A DNA stretch of 64,000 nucleotides from Anoplopoma fimbria. Its lineage: Eukaryota > Chordata > Actinopteri > Perciformes > Anoplopomatidae. Positions within the stretch are counted from its first letter, which is position 1, and every line of letters begins with the position of its first letter. Under the pieces are notes generated by a model. That model worked only from the letters and a program-made list of their open reading frames with translations, was not told where the DNA came from and searched no databases. The position numbers and the translations under genes were made by a program. This document shows, piece after piece, positions 39,936-52,553 of this stretch. Location of the stretch: positions 28,888,947 to 28,952,946 of the forward strand of contig NC_072450.1 of NCBI RefSeq assembly GCF_027596085.1. Direction: 5' to 3'.

Positions 39936-41159
39936 AGCTCTCAATCCCTATCAGGTTCAGGTAATCCCTGCGCGTTTACATAGATTTTAAATAATGTGCA
40001 CTGTCTTCTATAAATCAACAATAAATCAAAGCAAACTAAAACACCAACCAACCTTTTGTAGCATTAAAAGAGCAACAAAACGCTCCCAGAGAGTAGAATC
40101 CTTAATACATCCAATCTAGCTATAAGCTTTCATCCTCATGGGGAGGGTAACAGCAGAATGTAGGAACTCACACAAAATGCTGCAATCAGTAATCCAAAGG
40201 GAAGAAAAAAGAAAAGCAATATCTTTAACTAGCCATGTTGTTGAAATGCAAGTCACACACAAACAGCAGAAACAAAGCGCTCCTCACATTGTGAGTCTGC
40301 AGCCAGCCAAGAGTAACGCATACTAATTCCTCGCTCTGATTAAAAGCAAACAGAACTATTACAGTGAAAAAACATAATCCTAGAAGGCAATATGGTTTGA
40401 TTTCTGCCAGGGAACATTGCAGGGTTCCTAATGGTTCACTGAGAAGGGGGGTGGGGGGGCTCTTTCATAAGATTACACACATTTTCATGCTGTCTGCACC
40501 CGGGGAATAAATGCACAGTTTATGGTGGATAAATGATGTCAACCCACTCCTCATGTGGCTGTGCTGAGGGAGCAGTTTGACATTTAAGACTAAATATAGG
40601 AATGGGTGGATGGGAGGAGGGACAGATGGATGACAGACAGGGATCAGAGGAGAGGTTGTACTGTAACAGCAGCTGTCGTAGGGATAATCATCATCATTTC
40701 AGACGGCGATGCTTGATCAATACGTACGTTTTGCAGCGTGACGGTGAAAGGAGTGGACTGGGAAGTTATTGCACGATGGAAGAGAGTAAGTCAGGGGTGG
40801 AAAAGATGGAGGTGGGGGGAGAAAAAAGAAACAAAGGGAGACTAGCAAATAAAACAATATGAGAGGGCATCTCAAGTGTGAGCGGAGCAACCAGAGGAAA
40901 ATAACAGAGGGAGAAAATGAAGCCCTCAAGACAAATAACCAAGTAAAACCGTTATAGTCAGTATTCAGTCCAGGCAGTGTGCCTTTAACGTCAACTTAAA
41001 TCATCCACTCTGCTCATACACCATAATGTATAAGAACCTTTATTTTCTTTGACTATAAATTAAGCTGACGCATTGTATTAATGCTCTTAAACTCCCCGGG
41101 GACGCATTGGCCGACAATACTGTATTTCAGAGGGGGTAGCAGGCTCAGCTTAAAAGCTA

Positions 41160-41430
41160 AATTGAACATTCTGGTGTCATATGAATCTATCCATTGGTAC
41201 AGACAGTGTCATGTTAGCTTGTCAGGAATAACAACGGTCCAACGTTAAGGAGGCTAAATTTTGACGAGAGAGAAACGGGCAGGGCTATATTCACAGGGAT
41301 AAGATAAGATAAGATAATCCTTTATTAGTCCCGCAGCGGGGATGACCTCCCATTTCAAGATGTGTGAATGAAAGTGGGTTCTATGCGCCTCTCCTTGACA
41401 GACATGCCCATTTCCTGCTAATGCCATGCA
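41160..41430. repeat. Dispersed repeat copy interrupted by an L2 3' end
   Basis: The left part matches the copy at 39830. The right part (GATGTGTGAATGAAAGTGGG, then ACAGACATGCCCATTTCCTG) belongs, as far as I recall, to the same fish repeat. Between them sits the 44-bp L2-like fragment at 41298-41341. Confidence 0.55.
41298..41341 (-). mobile_element. L2-like LINE extreme 3' end
   Basis: On the minus strand it reads CCCCGCTGCGGGACTAATAA then AGGATTATC and TTATC repeats. This is the same end as the element at 1-1046, with one base different in the first 20. Only 44 bp remain, a heavily 5'-truncated insertion. Confidence 0.75.
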
Positions 41431-43456
41431 GTTTTTTTCATGTTCATTTGGATGCAGTATAAATGTGTAATTTCCGCCTGCATACATTGGATATGGTTAG
41501 AAAGCTGAGAGAAGCCATTTCATTGAAGTGAGACCACTTTTTGAAACGTTATCACTGTATAAACTGACCTGTTGTGACTTCTTGGATAATCACAGCGTCG
41601 TAAAACTTTACAACCACAGACTAGAGGCCTAGGGCACACATAAAGGGGGTATCTGAGCAGTTTCCAGAACAGAAGCGCTGACCATCCAATCACCAAAAAA
41701 TGCATTCAGCAATCAACACATGTCAAAAGCTTTTCATACCAAATCATTTTTCTTTGGTGTTCCTCAAGGTCTGAATGTGTTAATCTGACATTTTGAAGGG
41801 AGTCTGGCAATTTTGGGGAAATTCTCGAGTGTTCAAATATGGTTACATTTTGCACAAAATCTGTGGAACAAATTATAGTAACCAAAGAGGATGATGTTAC
41901 AGCCTGGCAGCACTTTAAGATGGGAGCATATTTATGGTACACTTTAGTAGATTAGTGAATGTAAAATGTAGGACAGCAACACACAAATCACATAATTCAA
42001 GGAATGGTTCAAGATTCTGACAAATACAATTACTGCCTTTGTTTCCATAAGTGTCATGAGAACATCAGCAAAAGAACAGCGCCGGATCAGGATGACGATC
42101 CAGCTGATTGTGCTACGACTCAGTCACCGTCACCAGTCAATAAACCGATGTGTAAGATAGGTGAGCTGGAGGACATTACTACACAGACAGACGGATCAGG
42201 TTCGACATTGGAAAATGAAAAAAAAGAAACCTACCAACTTAATTAAAGCTGACCTTTTAGCACATGTTAGTTTAACCAGTGCACAACGGAAAATCTAAAA
42301 CAACAGTTTCCACAACTAGACACAGGTGGGAGACAGCTAACGCTAGCTACTAACAGTGAAACTATTACTTTACTGAAAAAGGGGGTGTCACGCCCAGACT
42401 TTCCCGGGATCATAGAAGCATTGAATGATAGTTTTTCTTTTGTCCTGTGCTTCAAATCATCTTCTCTTAAGTTCTGAAGGTGTGCATTTGACAGACTAGG
42501 ATATTAAAATCCTAAATACAGATTCTCTCTGTCGTGTTTTAATTTCTTATTTTCCTCTGATGTTGTTCTACATACTGTGTTCCTGAATGAAAGGCAACAT
42601 TTATACTTTGGCAAATGAATCATTGCTCTCAGCTGCAAAACTTTACGGGCATGTTTGCGCTGTAATATCATCAGTGCAATATTTTTTATGAGTCCGACCT
42701 TGAGACGGGGCAGATAGAGGTTTTAAGTGGTGCGCAATTCACGGTGCTATCAGCAGCCGAAATCCATTCTTTGTGAATACAGTGAGCGTGCAGGAGCGGA
42801 GAGTAACCTCAATGAAAAGAAGAGAAAATCAGTGCTAACCTTAGCAAGCTATGTGATTTAACTCCCACTTTCTGAGTTGAAGCCAATTAGCCTAGCTTTC
42901 TAGTTGACTGTTATAGAGGGACAGACAGTTGAAAATCCGTTGAACACAAAGAAAGTAAATGTATATATATATATAAAATACTGTCGCTGCAGTATCATTG
43001 CAATGACAGACATGACTGATCGGTAACACTCTTTTCTTTTTCGCTCTCTCAGAAATAAAGAAACGTGTATTTCAGATAACTGTTGAACTATTTCTCTAAA
43101 AAGTTATTGGGAATTGCACCCAATGCACTATAATGTGACTTTACAAAGAACGTTTGAGGGAAATATCTGCAGCTTGTTTCGATATTGTTGTGTTCAATTA
43201 CTTGTTTTGCCCGTTAACAACCTGTTTACAACCCGGCTGCTCGATAGGTTACATGACAGCAATAGAAACGCTGCCTATTGTAAGCGCAGTTTATGATTCA
43301 AGAAAATGACTGCTGGTACTTTGCAGGATGGAGGGGAAAGCAGACGTAACCACTTTATTCCAAATGGTGCAAAAACAGGCTAGATGTGTTTTCGCAGTCA
43401 ACTCAAAATATACCAATACCCCATTCTACACACACAAACACAGGTAGCAGCCTTAC

Positions 43457-43623
43457 CTCTAGTCGTATGTATTCACTCTGCTCCTTGGAGATGAGATTCA
43501 GGATGGTGCTGCTGTGTTTGCGGGTTCGAACCAGGACCTGAACCCAGGTCCTCCGGGCTGGCAGCGGGGACGCCAGCTGGTAATGCACGTGACTGTGGCC
43601 ATCAAAGGAATATTCTGGGGCCT
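43457..43623 (-). CDS. Exon: second laminin G domain, N-terminal part
   Basis: The reverse strand reads EAPEYSFDGHSHVHYQL, then ASPLPARRTWVQVLVRTRK, then HSSTILNLISKEQSEYIRLE. The S-F-D-G-x-S-x-V-x-Y start and the V-x-V-L-V-R-T-R strand are typical of a laminin G domain entering from an EGF. The first two bases complete the phase-1 codon left by the previous exon. The donor is GAG followed by gtaagg, in phase 0, and the exon is 167 bp. Its acceptor is unusual: upstream of acaccag the gene strand is an almost pure TG repeat with no pyrimidine tract. Because 167 is not a multiple of three, skipping it would shift the frame. Confidence 0.89.
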
Positions 43624-43638
43624 CTGGTGTTAGCACGT

Positions 43639-43766
<128 letters not shown>

Positions 43767-44796
43767 ATAAACATAAGTCAGTCAAATAGTGAAACTATTG
43801 AGAATAAACACACATTTTCATACAAACAGAAGATGTTTCAGTCCAGAGGGAAGTGACCTCACTTAACTGAATGAACTTAAACCCCCCCGCAGAGAGCTGG
43901 TGGCAGGACAGAATATGCAGAGTACTGCAAGATAGAATATGTTTATGTGGTCTAGCTTGGGTTATTCATCCTTCTTAGGCACATGTTCCCAGAAGTGGAT
44001 TTTTTGCTTGCCAGGCAGGCTAAACCAAGAACTCCTACCATTTTTTTTAAAGCCCTTCTTTCATCTCATGGCATGCGCAAGACTGAGTTTCCATCTCTCA
44101 CTTCCACATCCCCTCCTTCTTTGTCTCCCTTTCGTACAACTTTGACGAAGCTGAGCAGCTCGTGAGATCCCGCTTGGAGGCGTTGTCAGATCGCACATGT
44201 TCGGTCTCTCCTCGGCAAACACTATGCATCCGATCAGCCGTGTCTTCTCAGAACTCCATCATGTCTTTTACTGCTGTTTATCGAGGCCGCGGAGCTGCTT
44301 GTGTGGGATTTGGGATTTGTGTGGGATGTGGCAAATAAAATCCTATTAACACTATCAATTTTACACTAATAATCTTTCCTTTCTTAAATAGATAGGTTGT
44401 TCAGTACAGAAGAATGTGGTGAGCTAAAGCTGCAGAAATGGAGTTGTTGATTAAATCCCTGGTTGACTTGAAGCAACTGCTACATAATGAAAAAAAAACA
44501 TCTGAACTGCTTCCTTACTGCTGCTTAGATTTGTTGTAGACACTCTTTCTTCCAGATGTCACCTTCTATCTTATAAATATCATGAATCCATTGAAGAGCC
44601 AGCAGTGAGCTTCAGATACTGTTAGATGGGTATGGCTGCAGTATGACTTTATGTGAAAGTATATTTCTGCTGTTTAATTTGTGATTGTTACAACAAGCAA
44701 AGACAAAATGTGATTCCTTCTCATAATATTATAAACCACTTTGCAGTCTTGTGCTGTCTGACAAACTTTCAAACTCATGAATTTGTTACTCTAACG

Positions 44797-46196
44797 TAGC
44801 ATTTCTCAACGGGGGGCGTTCAGTGAACGTTGAGGGACGCTGGAAGCAATATTTTTGAAAGGGGGGCCTAGAGGTGCACTTGGGGGCCGTTTGTGTGTGT
44901 ATGTTTGTTAATGACCCTTGAGTCATTTGAATGCACATTTTCACAATAGAATCGTTGGACTTCCTTTTACCATCATCTGAAGTTTTTTTTAAAGGTTTTA
45001 TTCTCCAAATTGCTAGCGAGCAGCTTTTTTCATTGTTTTCTATTAATTGGCGCTCTCCTCTGAACTGTAGCTCTGTGACGCTGCGTGTGCTTCTGAAAAG
45101 CTTTGAGTTGCACTTTATTGTAGGTTAAGTTAACATTTGCATGTAGGAGCAACATGATGGAGAGAGGTTTGCCTGATCAGAACTGTTTTCTGTTTGTTTT
45201 CCACCTCAGATGTAGAACAGCGCAAAACCGCTCTCTAAACGTTGTCTCATCCACAAGTGGGTTATGTGTTTGTCAGACTGTGTGAGGGGAGCGCTGCCAT
45301 AGCAGCAGAGTGATGACGTAATGCACATAAGACTATGGGACAGGTAGATTTTTTTTCTTTAAACATTATTGATATATTCTCATTAAATAATAGCTTTATG
45401 CTCGACTTCTCTGAGAACACAGATATGTAGGTTTTATATGTTTATAAATGAATTAAAAAGGCCTAATGTACCATTGTGATGAATAGGTTGCTTATTTAAA
45501 GAGGTTACTTGGCCAAACAAAAGACATAAAAAAGAAAAGAGTAAATCTTGCCTTCATGTGTGTTGATTCAGCAGACATAACATTAAATGAGAAAAGTTGA
45601 TCTACAGGAGAATAAATATTCAAAACAGAATGCCTGAGTGTCTTGCTGCATTATATTCCATTATATTTTGGATTTGAATCGTCACCTTCATCCTGCAGTT
45701 TTTTTGTTACATAAATGAAGACGTTTGAACCATAAATTGATGCATAAAAAAATCACCAGGATGCAGGAAAGAAGTGTTTAATGCTCAACATTTCCCGGAG
45801 AGGACCCTGCTTTATATGTGTCCCTCCCAATTGTTGAAATGAAACCGCATCGTTAAATTGGCTTTCTGATTGGCTGCTGTTTGTGACCAATAACAAAACC
45901 TTATTAAAGTTCAAATTTCCAACTGTTGCATGTGTTTAACACTCATAAATATAATTGATATTCACATGGCTTCTTTGCCCCCTCGGAAACTCTTGATAAT
46001 GATATTCCAACTGTCCAGTTTAATCAAATCTGATATTTGGCATTCATCAGATGCTTTTTTAGCGATGACACAGAATGATAATCATCATTTAATATTTAGC
46101 TGAGACGCTGAGCTTACATTTCAATTGATGGGCGGCAGTAATGGACCTGGATAATGGATAGGGGAGCGCTGGCCGGACAAAGATTGAGAACCACTG
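44797..46196. mobile_element. Candidate non-autonomous hAT-like element
   Basis: The right end reads ATTGAGAACCACTG, the inverse of the CAGTGGTTCTCAA-type end of hAT elements. The left end TAGCATTTCTCAACGGGGGG is a diverged match. The 1.4 kb between has no transposase that I recognise. A clear 8-bp target duplication was not found, so the limits are approximate. Confidence 0.5.
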
Positions 46197-46494
46197 GACT
46201 CCCTGGATCATTTTCCACTATCTCACCGGTTCATGAAACAACACACCCACCAACAAGCAGCAGAGCCCCTTGCATGTTTTTCCTCGCAGGGGTGTTTTCT
46301 GTCTGAATGCCAACAAAGTGAGCAGGAACCTTACAGTGTATCTTTGAGGATTTAAATATTACTACAGCACAGGGCAGGTTTTTTTGTTTTGTTTTTTGTA
46401 ACACATCAATATTTCATGTGAACTGCAGAAATGCAATTTCATACCAGGTGTGAATACCCCCCGCCGAAGGCATCTCCTGTCTAAATCTGGGTAT

Positions 46495-46764
46495 GGGGTA
46501 AGTTCAAAACGGACATGAAGGGGCTCTCCCTTGAGTCATTTGAATGCACATTTTCACAATAGAATCGTTGGACTTCCTTTTACCATCATCTGAAGTTTTT
46601 TTTAAAGTTTTTTTTCTCCAAATTGCTAGCGAGCAGCTTTTTTCATTGTTTTCTATTAATTGGCGCTCTCCTCTGAACTGTAGCTCTGTGACGCTGCGTG
46701 TGCTTCTGAAAAGCTTTGAGTTGCACTTTGGGGTAAGTTCAAAACGGACATGAAGGGGCTCTCC
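46495..46764. repeat. Copied 202-bp segment flanked by perfect 35-bp direct repeats
   Basis: 46528-46729 is a copy of 44915-45116 from the hAT-like element. Both are 202 bp, with two substitutions seen, both beside a T run. It is bracketed by two identical 35-bp sequences, 46495-46529 and 46730-46764, each starting GGGGTAAGTTCAAAACGGAC. Confidence 0.9.
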
Positions 46765-49069
46765 TTTAAAGTAATGCCTTTATAAAAACAGATATGCCCC
46801 GTCACAGGCAAAAAACTGCTGGTAGGTTTCTGTAAACCACAGATACGTGGAATGTGGAAGTCTTTGCATTTGGTTAGAGCAGTAATGTATTATATCGTGC
46901 GAGTGTTATAATAAAAAGTAAACAAGTTTAACAAGCAAGAAAGTATAGTGAGGGTGGGTGGGTGTTATTGGCGGTGGGTTGGTCAAACCAACCCGGGACT
47001 TTCACCCAAGAGACAGCTGTTCATGTTTTATGTGAAACACAAGGTAAACATCGACTTTACGCTCCTTATGCTTTATACATAACCTCATTGAAAACTGTTT
47101 TTAAATGTGCCTTATAAATAAATTTTACTTACTTTTACTTACTATACATAACCTCATTAATGAACATTTTTAGTCACGGTAGTTCAGTTGTTACATTTGT
47201 TATGTTGTTAAGTTACTTTTTACGTTATCATTTTAAAGTATACCATTATTTATTTTTTTAACCTTAACCAAGGAGTTTTGTTGCCTAAATCTAACCATTC
47301 GTTTCACAACGTTAACCACATGTCAATGTGCATTTTTGCAAGCTTGATATGAGGCTGATATAAAGTGTATTCATGAAACTTTTTGGAGGGGTTAAAAACA
47401 CAAAGTTTGCCATAGTAGTTAATATTTTTGTTTAATATTAATGTCACCACAGTCTGAAAGGTTAGGGTGATCCACAACAAGTTATCATTTTGGCTGCTTG
47501 GTCAGTGGCCATAAAGGTCAAACTAGGAAACTCTAGGTACCCCCTAGTTCTGGATGTGTCAGGGGCGGTTTCTACTCATTTTATGAAGGGATCTTTTAAA
47601 AAAAACCCGTCAGAAGTAGGTTTCTTTAGTTTTTAGGTTTATTTGGATAGGGTTATGGAAAGATTGTGGGTTGTGTTCAAAAGGTATGTTTGTTAGGTAA
47701 CAAAACAAAGGTAAAATAAGTCAACCTTGACTTGGTTTCATACAAGTCATGAACTGCAGTCTCCTGGGTGAAAGTCATTGTTTATTTCACCCGAACAACC
47801 AGCCCAGCATCCCCACCTTCTCGCTCTCTTCTAATAATGAAGTGGATGGGTTGACATTATAGTGAGTCTGGTGCGCCAGTGCGTTGGTAAAAGACGCCGA
47901 GTGGCACTGACAAAGCATCGGTATCTGACTGGTTGGAAGTGAGAACGGGTTGAATCCAGATAAATCACAGTCCACATGTAATAAATATGTTAGAAAACAC
48001 TTTCTTATTTCAAAGATTGCCTCAAAGGTTTCCAAAAGCATCCACATGACCCTCATTGGTTATCGACTCCACAGCTTGTTGCTTTTTCAAATATATGAAT
48101 CCTCTCATGAATGTGGAGAAGGATTCATTCACATATTCTTTCTTCATTCATTTGAGAGTCTTGTCTCTGTGCGTAAAAACGAGAACCGAACAGGACTGTA
48201 AACCCTGCCAGAGACTGTTGCAGTCAGCAGGTTTCATTTCTGGAGTTGCGTTCCTCAATCTGGAGGTTGTGTACGAGGGGAAGTGCGGGAGGGTCATTAG
48301 AGATCCCATCTCAGTCTAACAAAAGTCTCTTCCAACTGCTGAAGTCAGGCAAACGCCCCCACAGACATGAGGCCGACAAAGAAAAGCTCAAAAGTTGCTG
48401 CTTTCTCCAGGCCATAAGTATCCTTGGTATTGAGCTACCACTGGTCTGCATGCTGCTCTGACTATGACAGGTGTGTGGACTATACATGCTTTAATTTACA
48501 AATAAAGTTGTAGACCATTCATGTAAGAAAAGGCATGAAATAGCCGTGGGTTATGTCTGAAGTCCACTCAATCCTCTTTTACTATTCTAGGTTACATGTT
48601 TACAAAACGGGGGTTCCCCACACTTTAGGTTTATGAGAACATTCGCAATAAATTCATGACAGCTAGATTTATTACAGCATTGAAGACTGACACTTTACAC
48701 TACATATAAAAAGGTGGGTTTACTTGCTCCACATCCCTGAGGCTGTGAGAGAAAACTACCTGTAAACTATCTTATTTGTCCTCTTTAATCCTCACATGGA
48801 ACTGACCATCTTGTTTGGCTGTGCTATGTAGGGTAGGGTAGAATATCTGACAGTGTGCTTCTTGTATGTATTATAGTTATATGGCCTCTAAATCGACATA
48901 TTTGAAAATTTGCCTCAGTGCTACTACAAACTCGTTCTCATACAGCTACTAGCAATTGTGCTTTAGTTTTACATAAATCTTCTTTTCGGGACACATGGTT
49001 GATTTTATTTAGTTGTTGTTTGATGTTTTCGTTTAATGCATAAGTTCCCCAAAAAACTGTTTAGCTTAC

Positions 49070-49250
49070 CCTCTTCACACTGGTGTCCTGCGTATCCCGG
49101 CACACACTGGCAGCTGAAGGAGCCCCACTCGCCGTGACAGCGACCCCGGTGGCCACAGGACGGATAGCCCATGTTGACACAGCTGCTGTCGGTGGTCAGG
49201 CAGCCTGGAGAGCTGGACTGCGAGTCAGCCGGGGAGCCCAAATCATACAG
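49070..49250 (-). CDS. Exon: linker and EGF-like domain between the laminin G domains
   Basis: The reverse strand reads LYDLGSPADSQSSSPGC and then an EGF unit: CVNMGYPSCGHRGRC followed by HGEWGSFSCQCVPGYAGHQC. The spacing C-x(6)-C, then C-x-C-x(7)-C, is that of an EGF-like module. The acceptor cccccattcag is strong and follows a long pyrimidine-rich stretch. The donor is GAAGAGG followed by gtaagc, a near-consensus site, leaving phase 1. The exon is 181 bp. The open frame runs on upstream for about 360 bp, but that part is low-complexity pyrimidine sequence and is treated as intron. Confidence 0.9.
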
Positions 49251-49643
49251 CTGAATGGGGGAGATAGGGGAGAGGAGACGGAGGGGTGGTGCATGGAGAG
49301 AGGATGAGAGGAGAGGAAAGGAATGACGAGATGTGAAGGAAGGAGAGATGGGGATATGGGAAGGGGCCAGAGGAAAAATGAACAAAGAGGAGAAAGAATA
49401 GGGAGAGATGTAAGAGAACAGCGTTAAAAAGGAAAGAACAGGGAAAGTTGAGACGAGAATATGGGAAGATGGGAGAGTTGCCAATAAACATTTCGTGGCA
49501 AACAAACAAGTTACAGCAGAGAAAGGGGATTGGGAAGACAGAGGACAGACAGGTAGGGGGTTAGTAGCCAGAGGGGGAGTCAGTGTTTGAAAAGAAGAAA
49601 AAAAAGTCAAAGAGAGTGAAAAAAAAAAAAAAAAAAAAAAAAA
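49251..49643. repeat. Polypurine (plus) / polypyrimidine (gene strand) tract
   Basis: About 390 bp of mostly A and G on the plus strand, ending in A25 (49619-49643). On the gene strand it is the pyrimidine-rich sequence leading into the acceptor of the EGF exon. It causes a long spurious open frame upstream of that exon. Confidence 0.85.
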
Positions 49644-52553
49644 TCAGAAAGGGAATTTTCAAAGGTGTTGAAGGACATGAGCTCAGGGTACACTGTGGCC
49701 TTCTTCCCACAGTGATGAAACCAAACACTGGACAAATCTTCTAACGGACAAATGGCATGGCCGGCTGCATAGCTGCACAGCTGTAAGGACGGGGGAACCT
49801 TGAACGCCTCAATTTGTGTCCCTCACAAAACCTGCGCCGTAAAAAACATTAATATGTTCAATCTCGTCTCTGCCCGACCTAACTTTATGAGTTATGTTGG
49901 TGCTGCGGGCGGAGGACGTGGGAATGCAAAGGATCATAAAAACTGACAGCGAGTCATACCGCCAGGGAGCTGCTGATTGGCTCTGACCTCCAACAAAGAG
50001 GCATCTTACTGGCTGCTGACCTTTTGAAAGCTACAGCTCGTCCTGTTTGGTTTGGACCGATCACGATGATTGCTGAGAACCCAAACCCAAACATTAAAGC
50101 AATCAATGACTCAAAGACACGTCGGTGTGTCTGCAATTGATTTGACTGTGCACCTGTGTGTCACTGTGGCGTGTGTCTGAGCAAAAAACTCAAACATACC
50201 GACATATGCCAGCTGAATGCAAAAAATACAGCAACTTCTACTTAAATTACAAATGTCTGGCTTCGGCTGAGAAGAGTGTCTTACACCCACACAGGGACAC
50301 TGGAGGCTGCCCTGTTTGTATTTGCCAATAATAATTCCAGGTGTTGGGTATAAAAATGTCTCAGCCCAGAGGAAGTGAAACACAAATCCGACACCAAAAT
50401 ACAAAGTGTACAGCTGGGAGTGTGCTGCGCAGTGAGGGAGGCGAGGGTACCCCAATTTATCACCCCAATTTATCACCCATATGTGAATGATCAACTTTTC
50501 ATTCCAAACTATAACAGCCTCCACTCTTCAAAGAAGCTTTCCATAAGATTTTGGAAGCTGTTTTAAGGGATTTGCTCCCATAAGAGCATTAGTGAGGTCA
50601 GACACTGATGCTGGCTGATAAGGCTGGTGTGTTGGAAGGGGTTAAGTCAGGGCTCTGTGAAAGTCAAGCTCTACCACATGAAACTTTTCAAATAGACCTG
50701 CCTTTGTGCACAGCGGGTGGCCGCTTTTTCTCAACAGCTGATTTCTTCTAAAGTTGGAAGAAAAATAATGTCTCAAAATACCATTGTACGCTGTAGCATT
50801 CAGATTTCCCTTAATTGGAATTAAAGCTTTGATCCTTTAGATTTCAGTATTGGTTGATTTGGTAACACCTGTGGTAACCGGTGGTTAGTGAGAGGCTAAT
50901 CATTTTTCCGGCTGTTCCATGAAACTGTAGTTTTGGCCTGGCATTGGAAAGGTGTTTTTCTGAAACTGCTTCCAACGTGTGTCTGCAAATGAATGTAATG
51001 TAATGAAATGCAATGCAACACCTAGGCTGTCATTTTCCTGAAAAATACAACATATCTCCTGGTAGAATGATGACTGGCCCAGAATGTTCTACCTCTGTCA
51101 AACTTTTTGCTGAGCAATTTCAATTCAAAGCAGCTAGCATTCAAAATGCCATTAGCCCAACTCTTGCAACTGCAAAACCTCCATACTTAAAACATGGAGT
51201 GACAGTTTTGTCAAAACAACCGAAAAACTTAGAAGCAGTAATGTTAGACTGAGAGCTGAGGGGAGAAAGACGAGCCGCATAATGACAGGACGAGGATGGA
51301 GAGGGATAGAAAAGACGATGGCGATGACAGCTGGAGGGGAAAGACCCAACTCCAGAATAGAAACACAATTATAAAATCAAAAATCTCTTCCTGTCTCTTT
51401 TTCCAGGAGACAGCGCACATTCGCCCCTGCCTTTAGCTGAGACTAGTTTGCTTTTTTCTTCATCCACACATACGGCCGTCTATCACACTTCAGTAGGCGT
51501 GGTGGAGGTGACGTAGTCCTGACACGCTGTGTCTTGTCTGGCTCCAAAACAGAAACATCTTATGTCCACCTGACACCTTTTCACCTATTCCTTAAGTCCA
51601 AATAGATTCTTGCTGTTAGTGTAAGAGTTCTTAAGGGCTTGCTACAGTACCACAAGCTAAGCTAACAGTTGCGTGGGCTAACCCAAGTAGCAATCTATTG
51701 CTCAAAACAAAAAAAACGAAATGGAAATCTAAATATAGGCAAACTGGACATCATTGAAAAGGCCTAAATAAAATATAGATTTTTAACAGGTGTTTCTAGT
51801 TAGTTCGCAATTTGAACGTTATAATTTCTTCTCTCATATGCTACTGTATGAATCCCTTTACTAATCTACAACCATAACGTACAAAAGTGGCAGAGAAATG
51901 AAGATGAAATTTGGAAATCATTATTGAACCACCACAATGTCAATATCGCATTCTGGTTGTTTGCATGTTTTGGCCAAAACATATCGAATGAAAAAAATCA
52001 GAGGTTCCCCTAAACACCATTTTCTTGCCAGTACATCAGGTTGGGATGTGGAAGCATTTTCATTAGAATTTAAATATATATATATATTTTTAAAGGTACT
52101 AAAATGTTTTATTTCACCCAATAACTCTTTCTTATATTTTGATCTCACTCTTGCCTCTCAAAAAGGCAGATTTAAAGACACATTAGTAAAATCAGAGAGA
52201 CATGTTCATAGAAACAGACACGCACAGAGTACGCAGTTACAGCAAGCGTGACTATCAGTGTCATCTACCTTTACCACTTCACAGGCACGCACACCTTAAA
52301 ACAGATGTGACACATTAGCACTTTCTACGGCGAAAAGAGCAAAACCAAATGAGAAAAATAAGAAAGAAAAGAAAGCATACAATGTCGGGACAAGTCTATC
52401 AACATTATTTATCATCAGTATGCCTACTGTTGCTTGCTCTTTGGAGATGTATTATCCCCATGTCCGCCCACACGCGTCTTGCAGGTTTCTCTCATAAGTT
52501 TATAAGGTTTGTACAGCCTCTTGCTATGTCCTCATTGCAGCAGGAGAAACATA

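Noticed and set aside
44931..46753. Two near-identical small open frames (44931-45128 and 46544-46753) as a duplicated gene
   Set aside because: They are the two copies of a 202-bp transposon-derived segment; the frame is incidental.
49251..49610. N-terminal extension of about 120 codons open upstream of the EGF exon
   Set aside because: It is low-complexity pyrimidine sequence; the splice acceptor at 49251 and the exact phase match with the previous exon place the exon start at 49250.
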